A DNA stretch of 64,000 bases, from contig JAITYX010000016.1 in NCBI GenBank assembly GCA_021018815.1, positions 7,331,001 through 7,395,000 of the forward strand, written 5' to 3'. A program made the position numbers and the translations under genes. The DNA is from Talinum fruticosum (Eukaryota > Streptophyta > Magnoliopsida > Caryophyllales > Talinaceae). The notes under the pieces are model-generated. The model saw nothing but the letters and a program-made list of their open reading frames with translations, ran no database searches and was not told the DNA's origin. Shown here piece after piece: positions 38,300 to 50,573 of this stretch; the first letter of the stretch is position 1, and each line of letters starts with the position of its first letter.

Positions 38300-41200
38300 A
38301 TGTGGAATTCTTGTTTCTTTATCCCTGTAATTACTTTTAAAATTTTCCCCAGATGACTCAATGTTCACTCTACCTTACCTCTCGTGTATTACACGCTCCA
38401 ATTTTTGGTGATTGTACGGAACTTTATTTGTGTCATATGTTTGTTTACCACGCTTTTCGTGGCTTCCATGTGTAAGCTCCATGTTAAAAGTCGTAAGCGT
38501 AATAATATGGGTTTGAAGTTTTTTTGTTAAAATAGTATTCCATTATACGTACATCTTAATTACCATTCCTTCTTTAATTATTTTTTTAATAATAGTGATT
38601 GCTGTGTTATTAGTACATATTTATAAAAGAGACACATCAAATACGTTATAATTTATATGATAATATGTAAACTTTTCTCCTAAAAAACTTTGGTTTATAG
38701 TGCTCAGAATATTGAAATTTTAAGTATTCGATAATAATTTTAAAATTATTTCCAAATACTTAAGTTTTACTACCATTTACGTTAACTTTTGTTTTTCTAT
38801 TTACACTAAAAAAATAACTTGTATATGATCTCAAATGGTCGGCCGTTAAATTAAAATCACTTCATCCCTTAATTATATTCCTAAATGAGACTTTTTTATC
38901 GCACGATATTATTCTTTTCGAAAAGAAGATAATAATGACTAGATAAATTTATTAATATTATACGTATTTCGATTAGCATTAAAAATTTTATTTTAGAGAA
39001 TATATTTAATAATTAATATTTATAAATAGTTTTAATTAATTCTTCCTAAAAATGCATTTTATTAATCTAGAAAGACTATTATAGAAATCGATGGAGTACA
39101 TAATTGATAGGGTGTACGGTGTACCATGTAAACATTCCCCAATCACTGCTCTGCTATGATCAGGATTTAGGAGCCTAAAGCAGCAAATAAAAACCCAACG
39201 TTGCACCCAACGTGGTGAACCCTGGAGCACGGGAGCCACGTGGGGGATAAGAACGTTAATTTACCATCTTTTCAGCCCTTTCCCTCTCTCATCGTCCACA
39301 GCCAGCCCCCACGCAAAAAACAAAAAAGAAAAATCCTAATAAAGGGAACGGGGCGCGTGGTGAGCACGTGGTGTGGTCAGAAGTGCGGTCGAATCGCCAC
39401 ATACTCTGGAGGAGGAGTGGGGCCCACACACCAGTCCCCGAATTTTCGGGAAAGGGAGAGAGAAACGTGGAGACTGAAGAAGAGAAAACCGGAGACTGGT
39501 TTCTGGTATGTGGATTTGGGTATGACTGTGGGCGCCCAATGGGAAGTAATTACTAGTAGTATTTGTAGGGCCCACATCTTAAACTTTATTCTTATCCCAC
39601 AAGTTTGGACTCCTTGTTTTCTCAAATGCCATTTTCTGGGGGTTATTTCTTTATTTTATTATCCTTTTTTATTCTTAATTTATGGACCAAATCACACTTG
39701 GTTTTGGTTTGCCATAAAATACAGGAAGTTCTTAATAATTTCAAGCTCCAAATCAGATAAGACGAATTCATGAGAAACTTCCCTCCTAACAGAGCCTTTT
39801 TTTTTTTTTTTTTTTGGTTGAAGGATCGGTATGTTAATGTTTTAGCTAGTGTTTGTAGTATTAAATAATTATGTTAATTAATATTTTTAAAGTGTTATTA
39901 AAATTAGTATTTAATTTTTGGTGAAAATACTAATTTATAACCTCTAATAATTTCATAATTATTGTTGTCATTTACAAAAAAAAAATTAATCATTGTTGTC
40001 GTTATTTGTATCAATCACAAGCATTGTTAAAGAAGTGTATCGTAACCAACAAAGTGTTAGTTAGTGTGGTAGTTGTCTCACTTCGATGAGAATGAGAAAA
40101 TAAGTATAAATTTTCAAAAACGTATTTATTGAAAAGATTTTACTTTCAAACGCTTAATTAAACCAAAAAGGAAAAAGAAGTGTGCCCTAATGTGGTTGAA
40201 AATAAAACTTTGAGTAAACTACTTATGTGACTATTCCTCCCTCTTTGTAGTTTGCACACAATTAATGTCAATTTTACTTAAGAATCACATGCAAAATCCA
40301 TTTGATCTTAAAATGGATTATAAATCATTATTATTTGCATATAGTTAATGATTAATTAAATCACATATAAATTTCATCTAATATTGAAGTAGATTATAAA
40401 TTAATCTTATAATCTTTTAAAGTTATCATAAGAGTTTGAAATCCTAATTTTTATTATTGATAGTAAAAAATCGCTTCATTTACAAACTTTACAAAAGATC
40501 GGAACCAAAAATAGAAAAATAAATATCGAAGCACTTAAATTAATCCATACTAATCATTAGAAAATGGATCTTATTGAGTGCAGTTTACAAACTATGTTAG
40601 TTGAGGTTGTTATAGCTCGACCATCAACCAACGTCTTTTTATGGTTGATTCTTCAACTGTACTCTTCCATTAAAATCATATGAAATTTACTCGATAGTTT
40701 ACAGGAGCTTCTCTGCATATGAAGAATCAACAATAGTTGATTACTTTGATAACAACTTATACAATTGTAATTATGAAATCGTAACTTGTGATCGGACTGA
40801 ATTTTTTATGTTATATTTTTTGATTTAGAACAGTGACGAAGAATATTACAATATAATTATAATACAAATAAGAAGAGGAAAATTGAACTCGTAATATAAT
40901 ATACTTAGAATCACAATTTAAATCACTAAGTCATGATCTTATTGACTATGATTTTATTATTCTATAAAAACAAGTTCTTTAGATGATAAAACAATGCTTT
41001 ACAATGTGATTTATAATATCAGGTAGATCATCATGTACATAATTTTTAGCAGATGAGTAGTATTTTTTTTCTATAAATAAGTATATATATTGTATATGTG
41101 TACAACGAAAATACAATTTATTTTATCTTATATGAAAAATGAGAAGTTGTTTTGTAATATTGTTGATAATTTTAATTTGGACTACAGTTTAGATGAATAA

Positions 41201-43930
41201 AAAAAATACAATTGGAGGAAGGACAGTGAATCTAAGATAAATGAAATACTAAAAGTATCAATTGGAAAAATATATAATTTATAATTTTTTGGGGGCAAAC
41301 TAAATTAAGATAATTCCATGTCATTGAAGAAAATTAATTAGCCCTTTCCATTCGTACGGGGTTAACCACTTAATTGCTTAATTACAACTCTTCCAACGGT
41401 AAACCCATCATTTTCAGGCTTTTTTTTTAATCAAACATCATTTTTTGGGTTTGTTGAATTCCCTGAATTATTCAAATATGTAATTAAATTAAATTTTATA
41501 ATCTAAGGTTTAATATGTAGTATTAAGTTTGAATTTAAGGTAAAAATTTATGTTAGAGTCGGTGGAAAGAATATTTATTATTAATTTCTTAAAAATAAAG
41601 TTTTTATTTTGATATTTAAATTTATTATTATTAAGGAATCTTTACTATGAATATTGTATAGTTTTTATGTTAAATTTTATATAATTTGATCTTAATCCAA
41701 TTAAACAATGCTTTAAGCTTTGGGGTTTGCTTAATCACTGTTACCTCATTTGACCATCCAAAAAGTTATATTAATTTAAAATTTTATTAAAAAGTGCTAA
41801 ATTTTATATATTTGGTGTTTTTTAAGTTCCGACATATGTTAATGAGTAGTACCCTCTCCTGCACCAAAAAAATATATTAATGAGTGGTGTTTTGATCAAA
41901 CACCAACTTTTTAATTTAGTTTAAATATAAAATTATAACAATCGTACTTAATCACTTATAACATAATCGTAAAGTTGTGTGAATTTTTTTAACGTTCTTT
42001 CATATTTTTAACTTTATTCTAATTTGGGTATCACAGGTCACATATCACGATATATTTTATAAAAAATAAAAAATAAAAAAAAAACCAAACAAGGCGGCAA
42101 CTGCCACGATTTTGCGCTCCTCCACTTGATTGCGGTTTTCTATATATAAATGATTATATTAAGACTCTAATATAAACTAGTTTACTTCACAACTTGGCAA
42201 TTTTCCCTTGCTTAATCCAAAATTACTAAAACTAATGATGATTATTTTACTGTAATTTGCCGACCCAACCCGAAAAAAGGTTGCATTGATTTCCTCATCC
42301 CATGTTAAATTCTTGATTATTCAATTCGGACCCTGGTTTGGTGCGAAACACAATGGGCAGTTTCGATTCAAGGTTGGTCAAGAAAATTGGGTTCCTAAAA
42401 CCAACAAATTAAACATTGACAAAAGCATAATCACGAGCTATATTTGTTGACATACACTCCAAATCTGTGGGTAATTTCTTCATTGTTTATTTATTACCCT
42501 TACCTTTTTTTTTCCTTTAAAAATAATGTACTCGTAATATAGTTTGCTCCTAGTTATCCCTACAACAATACCGCAAAAAAAAAAAAGGAAAACTTTCTAC
42601 ATATTTAAATTTTTATGTGTTAAAAGTTCTCGATTCAATCAAATATATCTACAGTTTTATTTTTGGCTCATTCGATTTTTATGATAATTATCAAATGAAA
42701 CGACAAGTCTTTTTTCTTACTAATGAGATATATTGATATAACGATTAAAATTAGAAACCTGAAAATAGACTAGAAGTTTCTAAGATTGGACCAACAAGCT
42801 AGGGAAAAACGTGTCATCAAAGTAATTTACAATCTAGATGTCAATAATTTTGATTGACTCTTCCAATTTAAAAGATATCGTATTATATACTCGTTACTTA
42901 TACTAAGTAAAAGTAGTAAAATATCATACAAGAAGAATAGAAATATAATTCAAAAAATGGGGAAATACTATGAAATCCGCATTTCAACGTGTGTTCTTGT
43001 GATTGTATAATATTATATATGTAATTTAAAAATAACATGTGTATCGCCGGTCAAGGATAGCCTCCCTCAGTAAATCCTTTACGTACAATAGAAACTCTCA
43101 AATACTCGCCAACCTAATCAATTATACTGGTTACCATTTATGATTATATATGTATTGTTTCGGGTTCATCTTACAGCTTAAACGTCAATCTCTAATTAAA
43201 GTGCCATCTACTTAATTGTGTAATTGCTAAATTTTTGTTACATTATTTAACGCAAATCAAATTGATCAATATAGTTAAGTTTTTTAAGAATTAATATTAA
43301 AAAATTGAATTCAAATTATTATATCTCAAAAATTTGATGTTAAACTCTTAACATCACTTAACTCTCTATTTATAATAATTGTCTACATTTAAATTTACAA
43401 TTAAAATTTGAAACGTCTTTTTACCAAAAGAAAAAATAGAAAAGGAAAAAAAGAGTCGATAATAATATTTTTGTCCTTTTGATTTTATGGATTAATACTT
43501 CGTGGCGAAAGGAAGCCGCTAGAATAGCATAATAGTGTTTATCGTTTTTCTCATTGCGCAATTTTGTTGCTTGTGAAAAATTCGATTTTCCCTGCCTCCT
43601 TTTTTTAAGGCATAAAGACCGTAGGAAAAAAATAAAACAATTTAAGACACCAAGGGGAAAAAAGTGGAAACTTTTTGTAAAAATAAATAGTCTAATACAT
43701 GTTTATCTCATTGAAAATTATTAATATTCATTTAAATCGATTTTTATTTGAATTATTCATCTCTTATTCATATTTTAAACATATTTTTAATGTGAAAATA
43801 TTTTTTTAAAGAGATGCTGATGAAATTATCAGTAATTTATTGGTCCTAAAAATTAAATTAATTTTTGTTTTCCTAGAAAAGTTTATGGTCTTGTAAGAAA
43901 AAGATTATGAACTAGATTAAATTTGCTGGT
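38300..43930. other. AT-rich intergenic region, no gene recognised
   Basis: About 5.6 kb between the LBD promoter and the RBCS array. The longest open frames (39036-39773, both strands) have no recognised domain, and their overlap across frames suggests chance. T and A runs occur at 39798-39816 and elsewhere. No structured repeat was identified. Confidence 0.55.
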
Positions 43931-43940
43931 GGGTACCACT

Positions 43941-44241
43941 GCCACGTGGCTCTTATTACAAGCAAACTAAAGATAAGAATCATTCCCACAATCACACAAT
44001 TTATATTCTTGGATGAGATAAGACATGGGTTTCCGCCACGTGGCACTTACCCTTGGTAGTAAAGATAAGCTAGTTAAAAAAATATTTTTAATTTACTTTT
44101 ATTTTTCATGTTATCCTTCCCTAATTTGTGTGGCTAGGAAAGGGCAAAGTCATACCCAACCACTTCGACGGCCAAGATTGTCCTACAAATCACGTCCAAT
44201 TTTTCATGTGAATAAATGATGGGGTTTATGACTCTATATAT
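43941..44241 (+). promoter_or_regulatory. Light-responsive promoter of RBCS copy 1 with duplicated G-box/I-box module
   Basis: GCCACGTGGC (G-box) occurs at 43941-43950 and again at 44035-44044. GATAAG (I-box) occurs at 43972-43977, 44017-44022 and 44064-44069. Each G-box is followed by an I-box about 20 bases downstream, the classical RBCS light-responsive arrangement. A TATATA box lies at 44235-44241, about 85 bases before the start codon. The other RBCS copies in the array do not show this G-box. Confidence 0.8.
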
Positions 44242-44325
44242 GGACTGTGTTCCAGCACAAGGCCAAAGTAAGAAAGAGTGTGTTTGAAGTGCTCGAGTAG
44301 AAAGCAAGAGAGGGGCAAATCCAAA

Positions 44326-45290
44326 ATGGCTTCCTCCATGATCTCTTCCGCCGCGGTAGCCACCGTGAGCCGCTCCCCGGCTCAGGCCACCATGGTGGCT
44401 CCATTCAATGGATTGAAATCCATCTCCTCCTTCCCGGTCACCAAGAAGAACGAGGACATTACCTCCCTTGCTAGCAATGGCGGAAGGGTTCAATGTATGC
44501 AGGTACGTTTAGTTGTCTATCCTAGCTAAGTTCGAGGGGTCATTTTTTTCATATAATATAGACACAACATCAAAAACAATATGGTTGTATGTAATCGATC
44601 CATTAATTTTGTATATAGCTAACGTAATTTATATAAAGTTATATCCCATTTCCAAGTAACTTGATAAAAAAATGCTCTTAATTTCTTACGATTGATTTTG
44701 TTTTTTGGTGCAGAAGAGGGCTGTGCCCCTTAAACAAATTAATTTCTTACGATTGATATAACTGAATAGCAAGCACGATATATTTTACCATAGATCATAT
44801 ATTTTTCTCTGACTTGTGAAAACTTGTGGAAATTTTGTAGGTGTGGCCACCAGTTGGGAAGAAGAAGTTCGAGACCCTGTCTTACCTTCCTGACCTCACC
44901 GACGACCAACTGTTGGCTGAGGTCCAATACCTTTTGAACAAGGGATGGATTCCTTGCATAGAATTCGAGCCCACCGTAAGTTCAATTCCTCTCTTCTCAT
45001 CCAAGATCATACCAATCCTGATTTATACTAACTCTTACATACATTTTCCTCCCCTGTAGCACGGGTTCGTGTACCGTGAGAACCACAGGTCACCAGGGTA
45101 CTACGACGGGCGCTACTGGACCATGTGGAAGCTGCCTATGTTCGGGTGCACCGACGCTGCCCAAGTCATAGCGGAGCTGCAGGAGGCCAAGAAGGCTTAC
45201 CCCAACGCCTTCATCCGGATCATCGGATTCGACAATGTTCGTCAAGTGCAGTGCATCAGTTTCAATGCCTACAAGCCCCCAGGCTACTAA
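44326..45290 (+). CDS. RBCS: Rubisco small subunit, chloroplast precursor, RBCS copy 1 (intact)
   Basis: The small subunit of ribulose-1,5-bisphosphate carboxylase, assembled with eight plastid-encoded large subunits in the chloroplast stroma. Exons are 44326-44502, 44841-44975 and 45060-45290, all phase 0, giving 180 aa. The 57-residue transit peptide is Ser/Ala-rich, includes [10 protein letters not shown], and ends VQC before the mature MQVWPP start. The mature part carries [28 protein letters not shown] and the KPPGY end. It is the most diverged intact copy (TDDQLL in exon 2, [11 protein letters not shown] and CISFNAYK in exon 3). Its promoter is also different, so it may be regulated separately from copies 3-5. 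Confidence 0.95.
44679..44757 (+). repeat. 19-bp direct repeats in intron 1 of RBCS copy 1
   Basis: TTAATTTCTTACGATTGAT occurs at 44679-44697 and 44739-44757. Between the copies is a T-rich tract ending in GTGCAG, a plausible but unused splice acceptor followed by an in-frame-looking stretch. It looks like a local duplication. Confidence 0.6.
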
Positions 45291-45299
45291 ATCTACTTG

Positions 45300-46780
45300 T
45301 GAATCTATGTGATCAAAGTTGTAATTAGTCCTTTTTTCGTGTTGAGAATTTGGTTTCTCCATTTGTGGGTTTCTTTGGATGTGTATCAGGGAACTATGTT
45401 TGATTATAATGTCGAGAATGTACCATATATATATTTGAATAATATCCTGTTCCTGACCGTTCAGAGTATTTTTTGCACATAGATGGTTTTCTTTCACGTC
45501 TACATGTTCAGCTTCCCTACCCCTAGATTAATTTGCTGTAGATCAGCTGTCTGAGTCCTAATGAGAACTCACAAAGTTCGTCTGTTTCATATTTGATTAG
45601 CTATTTTGTGGAAGTCGAACATGATCCAGAGTGCTTTGATGTGAATCACATTGGCAATGTGCCCAGATTTTTACCATCTATATGTACCGGAATAAAATCC
45701 GAAATACTCTACGAGTATGGATATAAGGATAGAGTTCGAAAGTTCGATGGATATTATTATGGACATGGATACAGTTTTGGAAAATGGATATGAGTGTGGG
45801 TATTACTCCACCCACTCAATACCCACCCCACGGCCATCCCTACCTATACTACACATTGCAGAATGTGGTATGGGGTACACATTGCAGAATGTGGTATGCA
45901 TGGACTTGGAAATCCATAAACAATAGCTCCCTGCCACAATTTTGATTGCACACCTAGACATATAACTAATAGAAGCCTAGAATGTTCAAAATTGGTCCAT
46001 ACATGAGCCACAGCCCCACAAGTGCACAAAGTTGCAGGGTGAATCCACATTACCTGCATATTCTGGATGTATGTACAAAATACAAATGCCACATTATGCA
46101 CATAGATAAAAGCAGAGTAAAAATATTAGCGTAATTGGGATATAAACTAAGCTCAATTAAAGGATAGAACACAAGGACTTACCCTTCAAAGTAAACTGAC
46201 AGACCCTTTATAAATTTAACCCTCCTGCAATTTTAGTACTGTCCTCACCGATAATTTAAGTTGGGTTAAGTTGAAATTTTAGCATTTGTTTCTTTCTGAA
46301 AGAAGTTGCTTTAGAGTATAGTAGGGTGCAGACTGCAGAGAGTAGGGGTGTCGGGGTCATATAAATTTACGAGGCCATTTAGAAGCTTCGTTCTTCCTTA
46401 ATTCAGATTGGACAACTTGTTTGGTAAATCTCAGCCTGATCGACCAGTATGGTTATGTAGGACAATCAAAATCCTCCCTTTACCACTCTTAAAGTATGTC
46501 TTCCGTGCAAAATGCTTTGCCTGACGTCTTTTTACAGGTATATTGTGTACCGAGCATTATTTCACTCATTATCGATAATCTCCTTCCAATTGTAATTTCA
46601 TGCAAGATGTGGAGAAAATTCAGAAGGATAAAGAACCATGGGTAGAATTCTATATCAAGTAATTAGTGAAGATTAGGTGCGGGATTAGCAATAGCAGCAT
46701 ATATTCAATCCAAATTATCCAATGAAGCACACATTCCTTTGTCATTTACTCTATATTTCAAGTTAGTGTGAGGTGGCTGC
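45300..46780. other. Spacer between RBCS copies 1 and 2
   Basis: Contains the 3' flank of copy 1, then a stretch at about 45700-45845 with GGATATGGACATGGATAC-like words ending in GGCCATCCCTA, a pattern often seen at ends of plant hAT-type elements. A 22-bp direct repeat follows (45851-45898). No gene was recognised. Confidence 0.5.
45851..45898 (+). repeat. Two-copy 22-bp direct repeat
   Basis: ACACATTGCAGAATGTGGTA plus TG occurs at 45851-45872 and at 45877-45898, with four bases between. A recent small tandem duplication is likely. Confidence 0.75.
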
Positions 46781-46784
46781 TAAG

Positions 46785-46903
46785 GATATGGCCCACCCAC
46801 AATTCCATGGCCAAGAATTTCCCTAGACTCTCTATCTCACCACTCAAAAAGTTTCTGACCCTAGATTTCTTAGAGTAGGATGGTTGCAAACTTCTATAAA
46901 TAG
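46785..46903 (+). promoter_or_regulatory. Promoter of RBCS copy 2
   Basis: TAAGGATATGGCCCACCCAC at about 46781-46800 includes a GATATGG box and aligns with the GTAAGG...ACCCAC block upstream of copies 3-5. A TATA box TATAAATAGA lies at 46894-46903. The promoter looks intact although the coding region is damaged, so transcription may persist. Confidence 0.55.
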
Positions 46904-47001
46904 AACCCCGAGAATGGCAAAGGCCACTCATTGCAAGTGGTTACACAAAGAACTAAAGGGGAAGGAGTTAAAGTAAGAGAGTGAGATCAAGGGGAGAACA
47001 A

Positions 47002-48046
47002 ATGGCTTCCTCTGTGTTGTCCAGTGCTGCAACTGCCACTGCCTCTATCAGCCACAATGCCAGTGCTCAAGCCAGCATGGTGGCCCCCTTCACCGGTTTG
47101 AAGTCTATCTCAGCTTTCCCAGTGACTAGGAAGTCCAGCAATGACCTGTCCTCCCTCCCAAGTTCCCAACCAATGGCGGAAAAGTTCAATGTATGCAGGT
47201 ATATATGCTAATTCTCAAATGGACAGTCTCACAAGTTGTTTCTTGAAATTACATTTCTTTTTCCATAGAGAGCTTGTATGGTCTGATTATTCTCTTGTAG
47301 ATTGATACTTCGCTTGAGTGAGATGATTGCGTCCAAGTTAACCTCATAAATTCACGTATTATGTAGACGAACCAAAACTCAAATCTGGACTTGTTTGGAC
47401 CCATAATTAGTATTTAGCAGGATAGGATAGCTGATGGGAAGTATGAGACTATTGGCCTCAAACCTTCCATATGGAAGACATACAAGATCTCACTAGGACA
47501 AATTCTTCATGGCATAAATAACAGTCTTTGGTTGCTCAAACTTTCCTACTTGAAACTACTGTAGGTGTGGCCACCACTTGGGAAGAAGAAATTCGAGACC
47601 CTGTCTTACCTTCCTGACCTCTCCCCAGAGTCATTGTTGGCTGAAGTTCAATACCTTCTGAACAAGGGATGGATTCCTTGCTTGGAATTCGAGCCCACCT
47701 TAAGTTCAACTCTTCTCTCATCACTAAGCAAATACACTTATCATGAATTCACGGGCGTGAATTCTAACTATCAATACTAATTGTTCATACTTTCCTCCTG
47801 TAGCACGGGTTTGTGTACCGCGAGAACCACAGGTCACCAGGGTACTATGATGGACGCTACTGGACCATGTGGAAGCTGCCTATGTTTGGGTGCACTGACG
47901 CTGCCCAAGTCGTGGCTGAGCTGGAGGAGGCCAAGAAGGCTTACCCCAATGCCTTCATCCGTATCATTGGATTTGACAACGTTCGTCAAGTGCAATGCAT
48001 CAGCTTCATTGCCTACAAGCCCCTGGCTACTAAATTTGACCGATAA
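47002..48046 (+). pseudogene. RBCS: RBCS copy 2, degenerate: two frameshifts and a lost splice donor
   Basis: Clearly an RBCS gene with the family exon layout (47002-47198, 47565-47699, 47804-48046). Exon 1 is 197 bases, not a multiple of three. A C-run at 47165-47167 is one base short relative to the family, so the GG(K/R)VQCMQ processing site is read out of frame. The exon 2 border reads ACC followed by TTAAGT instead of GTAAGT, so the intron 2 donor has lost its GT. In exon 3 a C-run at 48020-48023 is one base short, so the PPGY end becomes PLATKFDR before a later stop. The transit peptide ([20 protein letters not shown]) differs most from the other copies. The substitution at the donor is independent of the length changes and supports real decay. 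Confidence 0.85.
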
Positions 48047-48059
48047 ATGTTCACAATCT

Positions 48060-49610
48060 TTGTGTACTTCTTTTGTGTATAATTTCTTCTAATCTTCAAT
48101 ATAGAGGAAAATGTGAAGAAACCATATGGAAGATGTACATCTCCTTGACTTTCCCCTCTATAATTACACTCAATCAAGTTACTAGAATATCTTCTTTTAT
48201 TTTGTGGAGTTCATGATCGCATGACCTCTCGCGGCATTGCCTCTGCATATTTCTGTTTTTCGTCACTACACTTGCTATGCGCGTCATTAGTAACAATGTA
48301 AATCTGCCCCTCAAGTAAAAGTTTGTGCATTTTCAAGCTTCTTCAACTTCGATTGCTGTCAAAGGATTGTTACAGAGTGTCAATTTTAACAAAGTGGAAC
48401 TTTTATATGGAACATAAACAGCTCTTAACATAATGGTTACTGTGAAAATGACAACAAATAATGTATTATTCAACCCTTGGATATATAAAACGATTACAAA
48501 GCAGGTATTACGGATTACGAGATCAAGAAAACTCCTTCCCCCGCCCTTTCAGTCATTGATTAGCCAGAACTAAAGCATTTCATTTCTGCAAGGAGAGAAA
48601 CAATAGAATTAAAGGACTGTGGCAATGATGAACTTTTACCTTAGAATCCCATATAAGCTGGAAAAGGATAAACTTTTTACTGTTGGGTCAACCTAAGACA
48701 TGGAAACCTTCCAAAATGAGACGTGTTCCTAAATTTGATGTAGTTTTCTCGAGCGGAATACTTGATTTTGAATTATATTTGATATATATGTAGCTGGTTA
48801 TCAAAATGGGAGGAATAGCCATCTTTGTAGTTGAAATACAGACATTTGTGTATTGGGTTTGTGCGAGCAAACATATATTAATGGAAAGAGTGGATTGAGA
48901 TAGGAACAAATGTACATAACTTTGCATTTTTCACCAGTAGACCAAGAATTCATGTACTTTTAGCAACCATAAATCAATATCTATCAAACACAATGTTTGA
49001 GATTTTTGGTATACAAGTCATCCATTAAGCAGCATGAAAGCACTTTCTAAATGAAAATCAGTAAGATTCTTGCAATTGATTTTGCATAATTATAGGACGT
49101 TTGTAATTAAACAAAAAACTTCCGATGTGACTGTGTAAGTTTGTCTCCAAGCAACATTTATAGAGATTTAGATGTAGACACTCTTAATGCTACGAATAAA
49201 AAACCTATTTCAAACGTCTTTCTATTTATCATTTATTTTCTTAAAATTGTTTTTATGCTAATAAATAGAACCTGTTCTAGGGAAGGACATTTGCAACTTG
49301 CATGTAGACTCCTACATATTGCAATTGGCGAGTACTTTGGCTCAGAAAACAGCGGAGTTCTATAGAGCTAAGGACTAGGATGTGTTATGGAGATACTATG
49401 GACATTGGAAAAAAAAAAAGAAACCAGAATTTTTCTAAAAATCGATCGCGAATAAAGTTGAGGTGGAAAGGGCCTGTCAACATAGAAAAAGGGCAGGGGA
49501 AGAAACAGAAGGAAAGGGAGAGAGAGAGATGTCTGGTAGCTAAAGCATGTGTGGCTGGCTGAGGTGTGAGATCTCACCCACTTGATTTTCAAAAGGCCAA
49601 CAATTTTTCA
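48060..49610. other. Spacer between RBCS copies 2 and 3
   Basis: The 3' flank of copy 2 followed by AT-rich sequence. No gene or clear repeat was recognised until the copy 3 promoter. Confidence 0.5.
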
Positions 49611-49613
49611 GAA

Positions 49614-49691
49614 CCATATCTTTTCATTAAATCAATCAACACCCATATTCAATTTTAGGCACCTGCATGTCCTCATTTCACTTCTATAAAT
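49614..49691 (+). promoter_or_regulatory. Promoter of RBCS copy 3
   Basis: AACCATATC (a reverse GATATGG box, CCATATC at 49614-49620) lies 71 bases before a TATAAAT box at 49685-49691. The upstream TGGCTGGCTGA...CACCCACTTG block is shared with copies 4 and 5. Confidence 0.6.
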
Positions 49692-49777
49692 CGGACTGCT
49701 ATAGAGAGCAAAGCATCAAGCCTTATTCAACCGAACAAGCTAAGAGTCGAAGGGGAGGGAGTACCAGGAGAGAGAAA

Positions 49778-50573
49778 ATGGCTTCAAGCATGATGTCCAA
49801 CGCCGCTGTGGCCACCGCCAGCTCTGCTGCTCAGGCTAACATGGTGGCTCCATTCAACGGCTTGAAGTCTGTCTCTGCTTTCCCTGTTACCAGGAAGAGC
49901 AACGACATCACCTCTCTTGCTAGCAACGGTGGCAAAGTTCAATGCATGCAGGTTCAATTCGATTCTTATCAAACCCATTCGACTACATTTATAACCTATT
50001 CTCCGTCTATTTATAAAAATTTAGCGAGACATTTTGCAGTATTTAAATATCAATATATCTTGCTACTGTATTAGATTAGTTGTGATGTTTAGTTGTGCGA
50101 TTGAAAAAATGCAGGTGTGGCCACCACTAGGCAAGAAGAAGTTCGAGACTCTGTTCTTACCTCCCTGACCTCTCCGCAGAGTCACTGTTGGCTGAGGTCC
50201 AATACCTTTTGAACAAGGGATGGATTCCTTGCTTGGAATTCGAGCCCACCGTAAGTTCAATTCCACTCTTCTTCACATAATAATGTGTGTGCATGCAACT
50301 AACAGTAAATCAGTCCTGATGGTTCATTTTCCTCCCCTGTAGCATGGGTTCGTGTACCGTGAGAACCACAGGTCACCAGGATACTACGACGGACGCTACT
50401 GGACCATGTGGAAGCTGCCCATGTTCGGGTGCACAGACGCTACCCAGGTCGTGGCTGAGCTTGAGGAGGCCAAGAAGGCTTACCCCAACGCCTTCATCCG
50501 TATCATTGGATTCGACAACGTTCGTCAAGTGCAGTGCATCAGTTTCATTGCCTACAAGCCCCCAGGCTACTAA
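49778..50573 (+). pseudogene. RBCS: RBCS copy 3, single-base insertion in exon 2
   Basis: A Rubisco small subunit gene, otherwise intact. Exons are 49778-49951, 50115-50250 and 50343-50573. All splice sites are canonical and the transit peptide and exon 3 are perfect. Exon 2 is 136 bases instead of 135, because CTGTTCTTAC at 50151-50160 has one extra T compared with CTGTCTTAC in the other copies. The literal frame then reaches TGA at 50166-50168, about 17 residues into the mature protein. With only this defect it is either a very young pseudogene or a consensus error. Its transit peptide is nearly identical to that of copy 5. Confidence 0.8.

Noticed and set aside
39036..39773. A 177-residue plus-strand frame and overlapping minus-strand frames
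   Set aside because: No domain, signal or splice partner was recognised, and several frames are open over the same bases. Chance is likelier than a gene.
45090..45497. Minus-strand frame over RBCS exon 3 (also at copies 3-5)
   Set aside because: Antisense shadow of the GC-rich conserved exon. It recurs at each copy because the exon does.
45700..45845. Short open frame with GYGYKD/GYYYGHGYSFGKW repeats
   Set aside because: The repeats come from GGATAT/GGACAT DNA words typical of a transposon end, not from a protein family.
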